A DNA stretch of 24,582 nt. Origin: CAYQJS01 sp964417895. GTDB taxonomy: Bacteria; Chloroflexota; UBA6077; SHYK01. Under the pieces are notes generated by a model that saw nothing but the letters and a program-made list of their open reading frames with translations, did not search any database and was not told where the DNA came from. The stretch lies in contig CAYQJS010000069.1 in assembly GCA_964417895.1 (NCBI GenBank), positions 1-24,582 of the forward strand. Reading direction: 5' to 3'. Positions within the stretch are counted from its first letter, which is position 1; every line of letters starts with the position of its first letter. Positions 1 to 6,751 of this stretch are shown piece after piece. The position numbers were made by a program, and so were the translations under genes.

Positions 1-57
1 ACGAACAGCCCAACCCTTTGTGATGACTCTGAGACACTAATGTGCATCAAGCGTCCC

Positions 58-285
58 TTGCGGGGGAGGGTTAGGCTGTCATCCCCTCCCCCCTTGAGGC
101 GGGAGGGTTAGGGAGGGGGGTAGTGCCCTCAACCAACGCGTGCGCCAACTCAGGTATCATCCCCACCCCCCTTGCCCTTGAGGGGGAGGGTTAGGGAGGG
201 GGGTAGTGTCCTCAACCAACTCGTGCGCCAGCTCAGTTATCATCCCCTCCCCCCTTGAGGGGGAGGGTTAGGGAGGGGGGTAACG
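58..285 (+). repeat. Tandem G-rich palindromic repeat, about 80 bp period
   Basis: Two full units (80-157, 158-240) and the start of a third (241-285) follow each other, with a half unit at 58-75. Each unit begins with CATCCC, has a C-rich arm, a TTGAG centre and a G-rich arm of the form G3-5, A, G3, TTA, G3, A, G6. In the first two units this is followed by a shared tail containing CTCAACCAAC and GTGCGCCA. The G-rich arm fits the pattern of an intramolecular G-quadruplex on the + strand. Unit 2 carries a five-base insertion in its centre. The rest of 1-356 holds no convincing gene; CACTAGTG at 308-315 is a perfect 8-bp palindrome just upstream of the first oxygenase gene. Confidence 0.9.
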
Positions 286-356
286 TCCATGTTCATGCGA
301 AGTGACCCACTAGTGCAGCGCATGACAGAAGCGGGCTGTTCGGGGAGAGAAAGAGC

Positions 357-1727
357 ATGGCAATGATTCAAGCTCACCCGTTGCGCGGTCTGGTCGATCT
401 GGAGCACGGGACCATCAGTCGCGAGGTGTTCGTCAACGAGGAGATCTACCAGCAAGAGCTGGAACAGATCTTCGCGCGAGCGTGGCTCTTCGTCGGGCAT
501 GAGAGCCAGGTGCCGAATCACGGCGACTATTTTCAATCACGCATGGGCGAGGAGGCCGTGCTGCTGGTTCGCGACCGCAAGGACCAGCTGCATGTCTTCC
601 TCAACACCTGCCGCCACCGTGGCATGAAGGTGTGCCGGTACGACGAGGGCAATACCCTGCTCTTCACCTGCCCATTCCACGGCTGGAGCTACGACACCGA
701 CGGCCGCCTTGTGGGGGTACCTGAGTTCCAGACCGCATACCATGGCGAGCTGGACAAGTCGAAGTGGGGCCTGGCCGAAGCCCGCATCGCGAACTATTAC
801 GGGTCGATCTGGGCGACCTGGGACCCGGAGGCCCCATCGTTCGAGGAGTACATCGGCGACTTCGACGGCTACCTGCGACCTCTCTTCCAGGGAGACGACG
901 GCCGGGATAACGGCGTCGAGGTGATCGGGGGCGTCCACAAGTGGTATATGCCGAGCAACTGGAAGTTTCCTTCGACCAGCTTCCAGGGCGACGGGGCGCA
1001 CGGATCAATCACACATCGCTCCATCAACGTCGCCGCGATCGGTCCGCAGGGAGACCTCGACGAAGGCGATCGCCATGGGGTGCGAAGCACGTGGCCGGCG
1101 CATCACCTGGAGGTCGCAACGCCCGGCCTCGGGCACAGTGGGCATTTCAACATCAAAGATCCAGGCGAGCCGTACACGGAGACCTGGCAGTCGATGCCAT
1201 GGATCGAGGACTACTTCCGACAGGCCCACGCAGCGAAGATGAAGCGATCTGAGGGCCAGAAGCTGATCAGCGGCGGCGGCGGCATCTTCCCGAACATGGT
1301 TTATCAGGGCGCCGGTGTCATGCGAAAGCCGATCGCGGTGTGGCATCCTGCCGGCGTCTACCGCACCGAGTGCTGGCGCTTCTATTTCATCGACAGAAAT
1401 GCGCCGAAAGAGGTACGCGACGCGATGCGGCGCTTCTACATGCGTTACGCCGGGCCCGTTGGCCTCACGGAATCCGACGACATGGAGAACTGGAACTACG
1501 CAACACCGGCCAGTAAAGGCACCATCGCACGGCGCTACGCTTATAACTATCAGATGGGCCTCGGCCACGAGTACTTCGACGAATCTATTACTCCCGGCCG
1601 TCTTGCACCGCATCGAGCCGAGCAAGGACAGCGGAATCGCTTCGCACGCTGGCTCGAATTTATGCAGGCGCCGAGCTGGAACGACATCTACCCGCTCGGC
1701 GGACAGCCTCGGCCGCTGGGCTACTGA
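357..1727 (+). CDS. Rieske ring-hydroxylating oxygenase alpha subunit (copy 1)
   Basis: A 456-residue catalytic subunit of the Rieske non-haem iron oxygenase family, which inserts O2 into aromatic or related rings using electrons from a ferredoxin and reductase. The [2Fe-2S] ligands are visible as C85-x-H87 and C105-x2-H108. The mononuclear iron site reads D212-x2-H215-x4-H220, with the late carboxylate in ESDD (D375), matching the spacing of naphthalene dioxygenase D205, H208, H213 and D362. The residue aligned with Asn201 of that enzyme is Ser208. The start is ATG at 357 behind a GGGGAGAG ribosome site. The next gene, 27 bp downstream, is a close paralogue, so the two probably form an operon. 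No beta-subunit, ferredoxin or reductase gene lies nearby. Substrate unknown. The family call is firm. Confidence 0.96.
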   Translation: MAMIQAHPLRGLVDLEHGTISREVFVNEEIYQQELEQIFARAWLFVGHESQVPNHGDYFQSRMGEEAVLLVRDRKDQLHVFLNTCRHRGMKVCRYDEGNTLLFTCPFHGWSYDTDGRLVGVPEFQTAYHGELDKSKWGLAEARIANYYGSIWATWDPEAPSFEEYIGDFDGYLRPLFQGDDGRDNGVEVIGGVHKWYMPSNWKFPSTSFQGDGAHGSITHRSINVAAIGPQGDLDEGDRHGVRSTWPAHHLEVATPGLGHSGHFNIKDPGEPYTETWQSMPWIEDYFRQAHAAKMKRSEGQKLISGGGGIFPNMVYQGAGVMRKPIAVWHPAGVYRTECWRFYFIDRNAPKEVRDAMRRFYMRYAGPVGLTESDDMENWNYATPASKGTIARRYAYNYQMGLGHEYFDESITPGRLAPHRAEQGQRNRFARWLEFMQAPSWNDIYPLGGQPRPLGY

Positions 1728-1754
1728 GACCAACAGCAGGGTGGAGGAAACATC

Positions 1755-3128
1755 ATGGTGATGATCCGTGGCAGCGGGTTGCGCGACCTGGTCGATCTCG
1801 AGCACGGGCAGATCAGCCGCGAGATTTTCGTCAACGCCGAGATCTATCAACAGGAGCTGGAGCACATCTTCGCGCGCTCCTGGCTGTTCGTCGGGCATGA
1901 AAGTCAGGTGCCCAACCACGGAGATTACTTTCAGTCGCGCATGGGCGAGGAGGCTGTCCTCCTGGTCCGCGACCGCAAGAATGAGCTGCACGTCTTTCTG
2001 AATACCTGCCGCCATCGTGGGATGAAAGTCTGCCGATACGATCAGGGGAACACGCTGCTCTTTACCTGCCCCTTCCACGGCTGGAGCTATGACACGGATG
2101 GGCGGCTCGTGGGGGTGCCGGAATACCAGAACGCCTACCACGCCGAACTGGACAAGTCGAAGTGGGGCCTGGCCGAAGCCAGGATCGCCAACTACCACGG
2201 GTCGATCTGGGCGAACTGGGACCAGGAGGCGCCCTCATTCGATGAGTGGCTCGGTGACTACGACGACTACTTCCGGACGCTCTGGGAAGGCGACGACGGC
2301 CGGGACGGCGGCCTCGAGATCCTCGGTGGCGTGCACAAATGGCGCATGCCGAGCAACTGGAAGTTCCCGGCCACCAGCTTTGGCGGCGACGGTGCGCATG
2401 GCTCCATCACGCATCGGTCGATCAACGTCGCGGCGATCGGGCCGCAAGGCGACATGGAAGGCGGGGTGCGCCACGGCGTGCGATCGGAATGGCCGCGCAT
2501 GAATCTCGAGATCTCCATTCCGGGACTTGGCCACGGCTGCCACGCAAATATCGCCGAGCCCGGGGCGCCGTACCGGGAGACGTGGCAGACGATGCCCTGG
2601 GTCGAGGACTACTTCCGTACGGCGCACGAGCAGCGGATGAAGACCCTGAAAGAGCGAGGGATGAAGGACATCTCCGCCGGGGCCGCCGGCGAGTGGCCGA
2701 ACGTCTCTTATGCTTCGGGGTCGCGGAAAACCATCGTTGCCTGGCATCCGAACGGCGTGCAGGGGACCGAGTGCTGGCGGTTCTACCTCGTTGACAGCAA
2801 CGCGCCCCAGGAGGTCAAAGACGCGCTGCGCCGTTACCACATGCGATACGCGGGGCCCATCGGCCTCACCGAGTCGGACGACATGGAGAACTGGAACTAC
2901 GCGTCAGCCGCCAGCAGCGGCACGATTGCCCGGCGCTACCCCTACAACTACCAGATGGGCCTCGGCCACGAGTTCACCCTTCCCGACGTCAAGGGGCGAC
3001 TCGGCCCACATCGCTGCGAGCAGGCCCAGCGAACGCGCTTCGCCCGCTGGCTCGACCTCATGGAAGCCCGGAGCTGGAACGACCTGTATCCGAAGAACCG
3101 CTCGGTGATGCCGACCGGAGGGCTTTGA
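1755..3128 (+). CDS. Rieske ring-hydroxylating oxygenase alpha subunit (copy 2)
   Basis: A 457-residue paralogue of the preceding gene, by eye about three quarters identical along its full length. The Rieske ligands (C85, H87, C105, H108) and the iron ligands (D212, H215, H220, D376) are all kept, so it should be an active oxygenase. It also has Ser208 where naphthalene dioxygenase has Asn201. The copies differ most in residues about 295-330 and in the last 45 residues, regions that in this family lie around the substrate pocket entrance and subunit contacts. This suggests different substrates, or a mixed trimer of two alpha types. The start ATG has GGAGG at 1743-1747 with a seven-base spacer. 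It probably shares a transcript with copy 1. Confidence 0.96.
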   Translation: MVMIRGSGLRDLVDLEHGQISREIFVNAEIYQQELEHIFARSWLFVGHESQVPNHGDYFQSRMGEEAVLLVRDRKNELHVFLNTCRHRGMKVCRYDQGNTLLFTCPFHGWSYDTDGRLVGVPEYQNAYHAELDKSKWGLAEARIANYHGSIWANWDQEAPSFDEWLGDYDDYFRTLWEGDDGRDGGLEILGGVHKWRMPSNWKFPATSFGGDGAHGSITHRSINVAAIGPQGDMEGGVRHGVRSEWPRMNLEISIPGLGHGCHANIAEPGAPYRETWQTMPWVEDYFRTAHEQRMKTLKERGMKDISAGAAGEWPNVSYASGSRKTIVAWHPNGVQGTECWRFYLVDSNAPQEVKDALRRYHMRYAGPIGLTESDDMENWNYASAASSGTIARRYPYNYQMGLGHEFTLPDVKGRLGPHRCEQAQRTRFARWLDLMEARSWNDLYPKNRSVMPTGGL

Positions 3129-3167
3129 TCGGCTATAGGTGCCTCTCCTGTTTCCGCTCTTCGATTT

Positions 3168-3335
3168 TCAGGCGGCCGTGACCATCTGCTCGATGCTCTG
3201 GTGAGCCTGCTCGAGCGTGGGCTTTTGCTCAGTAGGCTGGTGATACTGGCGGAAATGCTCGTCGACGGCTGACTGAGTCATGCCCGCCTTGAACATGGCC
3301 ACCGCCTCGTCGCGGTTGCCGGCCTCGACGGCCAT
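3168..3335 (-). CDS. Small hypothetical protein, 55 residues
   Basis: A short reverse-strand ORF starting at ATG 3335 with GGAGG seven bases upstream (3342-3346 on the + strand). The product is polar and looks helical: it begins MAVEAGNRDEAVAMFKAG, has a central HFRQYH and ends EQMVTAA. No membrane segment or cysteine is present, and I do not recognise a family. It lies between the oxygenase operon and the remnant of a solute-binding protein, and its ribosome site abuts the point where homology to that remnant begins. It could be a true small gene or the tail of a decayed one. The well-placed ribosome site and protein-like composition argue for expression. Confidence 0.5.
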   Translation of the reverse strand: MAVEAGNRDEAVAMFKAGMTQSAVDEHFRQYHQPTEQKPTLEQAHQSIEQMVTAA

Positions 3336-3362
3336 GGCCTGTCCTCCGCTGGATCGGCGGGG

Positions 3363-3924
3363 GGCTGGTTCGCAGCGTGCGCGCTATGACCGGCGTCTGG
3401 GTACCAGGATTCTCAGGGGCGCCCCGTTCACCATGGAGGTCAGCGGGCAACAGGAGGAGGAGGTCCGGGTCAAGGCCACCCTCACAAGTGAGGCGCACTG
3501 GCGGGCGTTCGGGATTGGGACCAGCCTGGCGATGCTTCCGGCCACAGGGCAGGATCCCAGGTATTTGCACACGTGGCCGGGCACCTTCACCAGAGGGATC
3601 GCCGGCGGGCCGGCGTCCGGCCTGTTCGCCTACTTCTCCGCTTCTCGGGTGCGGCTGCCGGAAAACAACTTCACCGGTGGCAACGGGCCACGCTACATCA
3701 ATGCCGAGCTGGACGGCCTCATCAATCGCGCAATGGCGACGATCCCCAGGTCCGAGCGGGAGCGAGCGATTGATCAGGCGGTACGGCACATGACGGAGAA
3801 CGCGATCGCTATCGGCGTGTTCTACCAGCCATACAATGCCGCGGTTAGCAACCGTTTGGTCAACGTCACGACGAGCAGCACGTTCGCGCAGGCCTGGGAC
3901 GCCCACGTCTGGGATATGAAATGA
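3363..3924 (+). pseudogene. Truncated, frameshifted family 5 solute-binding protein remnant
   Basis: The C-terminal third of an SBP_bac_5-type lipoprotein like those at 5022 and 6752. The intact frame runs from PFTMEV at about 3424 to the stop at 3924. It includes the EAHWRAFGI stretch, the NNFTGGNGPRY segment and the family's terminal AWDAHVWDMK. Upstream homology (a GW at 3363-3368, then GYQDSQGR up to 3422) lies in another frame with a stop at 3387. Removing one C from the CCCC at 3422-3425 joins GR to PFTMEV, so a single-base insertion explains this break. The signal peptide, N-terminal lobe and most of the binding cleft are missing. ATG codons at 3280 or 3433 give only fragments. It cannot be a working receptor. 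Confidence 0.8.
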
Positions 3925-4061
3925 CAGTTGAAAAGAACTTTTCGGGCGTTCCCGAAGACGAGACCTTCAAGATGGGGTGCGGCAACGTCGTCGAGTTCTT
4001 TCACTTCGAGGACTGCGTCTTGGGTGGCCAGCCTAAGCACGTCCAGCGAAATCGTTCGTAG
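3921..4061 (+). CDS. Tiny ORF overlapping the stop of the remnant, 46 residues
   Basis: ATG at 3921 overlaps the stop of the preceding remnant as ATGA, an arrangement typical of translational coupling. The product starts MTVEKNFSGVPEDETFKMG and contains two cysteines and an EFFHFED stretch. Its last codons run into a sequence (about 4046-4068) that recurs at 23926-23947, so the natural 3' end was probably replaced by a repeat. I recognise no family. It is most likely the head of a gene that once followed the solute-binding protein. Confidence 0.3.
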   Translation: MTVEKNFSGVPEDETFKMGCGNVVEFFHFEDCVLGGQPKHVQRNRS

Positions 4062-4092
4062 TTTCGGCTGAGCTGCCGCACCACCAATTGGT

Positions 4093-4139
4093 CCCCTCCC
4101 CCCTTGACCCTTGAGGGGGAGGGTTAGGGTGGGGGGGGG
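4093..4139 (+). repeat. Dispersed G-rich palindromic repeat copy
   Basis: Same family as the tandem units at 58-285: C-rich arm, TTGACCCTTGAG centre, then G5-A-G3-TTA-G3-T-G9, again a G-quadruplex pattern on the + strand. It closes the decayed stretch 3129-4183 and lies 45 bp beyond the stop of the reverse-strand aldolase gene, so it could also act as a structured 3' end for that transcript. Confidence 0.85.
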
Positions 4140-4183
4140 TAGCGGCCCACGACGGTTTCTACGAGGCATTTCGATGAACCAGC

Positions 4184-4951
4184 CTAGACCTCCGAAGCGG
4201 CCGCCTCGTACCAGGCGGCCCAGACACCGCTGTATCTCGGCATACCGGCCCTGGCAACCGCCTGCTTGAAGTGCGGCAGCTCCCAGTGGCTCAGCCCGCC
4301 GCCGAATTCGACTACCTTCTCGCGAGACACGTATGGATAGTCCGTCCCCACCATCGAGCACGCGTAGTAGTTCATCTCAGCCTGGTGCTCCAGCTGAATC
4401 ATGTCGGTAACGGACCGCTCCATGCTGCTCCCGGCTGTCACCGCCCCATGGCCGAAGAGGAGCATGGCCCTACCTGACCCGAGAAGCCGGGCCACCTCAG
4501 TACCCTCTTCGTCGGTGGTGATGATCTTCTGCTTGGGATAGACGGGAAGGGGGTCCATCACCAGCCGGTTCCCCTCATTACACATCGGCCGGATCGTTTG
4601 GCTCAGGACTGACATGACGACGGTGAACTTCGGATGGACGTGGACGACAGACTGCACGTCGGGCCGGGCTTTGTAAATGCATGAGTGGATTTTGACTTCG
4701 AAGCAGGGGACGATCTCGGGGGGGCCGTCCACCAGGTTCGCTTCCATGTCGCAGACGACCAGATCCTCCGGACGCATTCGGGCCAGGCTATCCAGCCGGT
4801 AGCCCCTACCCTTCACCACGAACCTGGTGGGATCGTCAGGCACGCGAACACTTACGTGGCCGAGCGACGCCCGCACACCCGTTGCGAGGCCGAAATCGAC
4901 GAGCATATGCGTGCCAACCGCCACCTGGCGGCGGGTCTCCTCGTGGTGCAT
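4184..4951 (-). CDS. Class II aldolase/adducin family protein (copy 1)
   Basis: A 255-residue zinc-dependent aldolase or decarboxylase of the class II aldolase/adducin fold, which cleaves C-C bonds next to a carbonyl through an enediolate. Zinc ligands are H104, H106 (in VVHVHP) and H168 (in FGHGAV), and the catalytic glutamate is E85. The E-to-first-His spacing (19) equals that of fuculose-1-phosphate aldolase (E73, H92, H94, H155). The family also contains dihydroxyphthalate-type decarboxylases, which would suit the oxygenase neighbourhood, but the substrate cannot be assigned. The start is ATG 4951 with AAGGAGGA just upstream; longer readings to 5497 are an antisense overlap with the next gene. 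It is divergent from the lipoprotein gene at 5022, and a paralogue lies at 21901. Confidence 0.93.
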   Translation of the reverse strand: MHHEETRRQVAVGTHMLVDFGLATGVRASLGHVSVRVPDDPTRFVVKGRGYRLDSLARMRPEDLVVCDMEANLVDGPPEIVPCFEVKIHSCIYKARPDVQSVVHVHPKFTVVMSVLSQTIRPMCNEGNRLVMDPLPVYPKQKIITTDEEGTEVARLLGSGRAMLLFGHGAVTAGSSMERSVTDMIQLEHQAEMNYYACSMVGTDYPYVSREKVVEFGGGLSHWELPHFKQAVARAGMPRYSGVWAAWYEAAASEV

Positions 4952-4964
4952 GCTTCCTCCTTGA

Positions 4965-4991
4965 GGCCCCGGGGCCGGCCGATCATACTGT
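4965..4991. promoter_or_regulatory. Divergent control region: 12-bp palindrome and candidate -10
   Basis: The 70 bp between the divergent aldolase and lipoprotein genes hold a perfect palindrome, GGCCCCGGGGCC (4965-4976), and a reverse-strand TATGAT (4987 down to 4982) about 31 bases before the aldolase start. No good -35 is visible. The other aldolase gene also has TATGAT about 33 bases before its start. Confidence 0.35.
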
Positions 4992-5021
4992 AGGCCTGCA
5001 TTTGCGTGTTGTGGAGTTGAA

Positions 5022-6716
5022 ATGCTGAAGTTCGCGCAAACACTGCCCAGATCCGCGGCGATCGTCCTGTTCGCCGCGATGCTCGTCGTGATGGTGGCGT
5101 GCGCCTCTTCGGAGCAGGGCTCGGGACCAGCCGCGGCCGGGCGCGCGCCCGCGAGGGCGAACGTCCTGCGGACCGCGATAACTTCAGACATCACCGTATT
5201 CCACGAGCGGATGAAGCCTGTGAGTCCCAGTCCCGCGGGCCCATTCGTCAACGTCGGCCTCACCCAGCGCGACGGGAATGACGTGCTCCAGCCTATGTTG
5301 CTGGAGCGGCTGCCCAGCCAGGACGACGGCAGTTGGATCGTGAACACAGACGGCACGATGAAGACGCGCCTGATCCTCCGTCCTGATCTCAAGTGGCAAG
5401 ATGGCCACCCGCTTACCGCGGCGGACTTCGCCTTCGCCTTCCGTGTGTACCGAGACCCCGAGGTTCCGCTGATGAGCGATATCCCCGAGCGATACATGAG
5501 CAGCGTAGTCGCCGTCGACGACCGTACGGTTGAGGTGGACTGGCAGCGGACCTACGTGGAGGCGGGCACCCCGGCTAACAACCATCTCGCTCCTATGCCC
5601 CGCCACCTGCTTGCGGACCTCTACGGTCGGGACAAATCGGCCTTCCTCAACAGCCCCTTCTGGAATACCGAGCAATACGTGGGGGCTGGGCCATTCAGGG
5701 TGGCGAGCCGGGATCCCGGTGTCCGCGTGATGCTGGAGGCCAACCCTCATTTCGTGTTTGGCAGGCCGACCATGGACGCCGTCGAAATGACCGTGGTTCC
5801 GGACCAGAACACCATTGTGGTGCGGGTTCTCGCCGGGGAGGTCGACTTCGTCTACTACCAGGACATCTCAGCGCTTCAGGCCCAGCTGTTGCGGGAGCAA
5901 TGGGAGAGCCGCGGCGCTGGGAAAATCCTTACTGCCATGGTCACCAACCGTGGCCTGGCGTTCCAATACCGTGATGTTCCCAACCACCAGAAGGCCTTGC
6001 TCGACGTCCGAGTTCGCCGGGCGATCATGCATGCGATCGATCGCGAGGACATGGGGAGGGTCAAGACTGCGGGCCTGGCCGGCCTGTCCGACACGCCCTA
6101 CTATCCGGAGCACTACCTCTTTCCCCGGGTTATGGCCGCGATCACTCAGTACCCGTACGATATCAGGCGCACGGAGGCGCTTCTGAGCGAGGCCGGCTGG
6201 ACGAAGGCGGCCGACGGGCTCTTCCGCAACGCGAGCGGGCAGACGCTGGACGTGGAGATGACCGCCAGCTCAGACTATCCCCGCACCCCGCTCATCCTCG
6301 CCGACTACTTGAAGCAGGCGGGCATCGACGCGAGGCCTTTCGTTCAGCCAGAGGCCTTGGATGCAGATGCCGAGCACCGGGCCAGCTACCCCGGCGCCAC
6401 TGCGGAGAGTTTTGCGACCGGCGGCTATCCCAACATAACGCACCTTCAGGCATCAACGGCGGCGAACGCCTTCAGGGGAAGAAACCGGGGAAGCTACTCG
6501 AATCCCGAGGTGAATGCTCTGCACGACCGCCTATCGAGCACACTCCAGGAGCGCGACCGTGATGAGGTGCTGGTCGAGATCGAGCGGCTGGTCAGCGCGG
6601 ACGTGGGCGTAGGACACCTGTACTACCAGGTGCGGCCAGCCGTGGCAATCAGCGGGCTCAAGGGGGTCACCGGCTGGCCCTACATGCACAACACGTGGGA
6701 GTGGCGCTTCGAGTAG
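5022..6716 (+). CDS. Family 5 solute-binding lipoprotein (copy 1)
   Basis: A 564-residue extracytoplasmic receptor of the peptide/nickel/opine type (SBP_bac_5), which hands a ligand to an ABC permease. Residues 1-27 form a lipoprotein signal: positive start, hydrophobic stretch about 11-26, and Cys27 preceded by MVA, followed by a Ser/Gly/Ala-rich linker. The body has the family's LKWQDGHPLTAADFAFAF segment, the GAGPFRVASRDPGV segment, a basic HAIDRE region and the GWTKAADGLF C-terminal lobe. The start ATG has GGAG five bases upstream. The next gene is a paralogue 35 bp downstream. No permease or ATPase gene is present, so the partner transporter must be encoded elsewhere. Ligand unknown; peptides, sugars and aromatic acids are all possible for this family. 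Confidence 0.93.
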   Translation: MLKFAQTLPRSAAIVLFAAMLVVMVACASSEQGSGPAAAGRAPARANVLRTAITSDITVFHERMKPVSPSPAGPFVNVGLTQRDGNDVLQPMLLERLPSQDDGSWIVNTDGTMKTRLILRPDLKWQDGHPLTAADFAFAFRVYRDPEVPLMSDIPERYMSSVVAVDDRTVEVDWQRTYVEAGTPANNHLAPMPRHLLADLYGRDKSAFLNSPFWNTEQYVGAGPFRVASRDPGVRVMLEANPHFVFGRPTMDAVEMTVVPDQNTIVVRVLAGEVDFVYYQDISALQAQLLREQWESRGAGKILTAMVTNRGLAFQYRDVPNHQKALLDVRVRRAIMHAIDREDMGRVKTAGLAGLSDTPYYPEHYLFPRVMAAITQYPYDIRRTEALLSEAGWTKAADGLFRNASGQTLDVEMTASSDYPRTPLILADYLKQAGIDARPFVQPEALDADAEHRASYPGATAESFATGGYPNITHLQASTAANAFRGRNRGSYSNPEVNALHDRLSSTLQERDRDEVLVEIERLVSADVGVGHLYYQVRPAVAISGLKGVTGWPYMHNTWEWRFE

Positions 6717-6751
6717 GGTGCGATAACATTGTGGTCAGGATGGAGGTCGAT

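Noticed and set aside
58..285. CRISPR array
   Set aside because: The period is near 80 bp, the tails between palindromes are themselves repeated rather than unique, and no cas genes are present.
1005..2198. 397-residue reverse-strand ORF across the end of the first and start of the second oxygenase gene
   Set aside because: It is the antisense frame of two conserved Rieske genes, has no family resemblance, and exists because GC-rich codons leave few stops.
3229..3906. 225-residue reverse-strand ORF
   Set aside because: It overlaps the solute-binding remnant antisense and is rich in Arg and Pro without any motif.
4952..5497. N-terminal extension of the reverse-strand aldolase to 437 residues
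   Set aside because: The extension is antisense to the lipoprotein gene, and AAGGAGGA lies just before ATG 4951.
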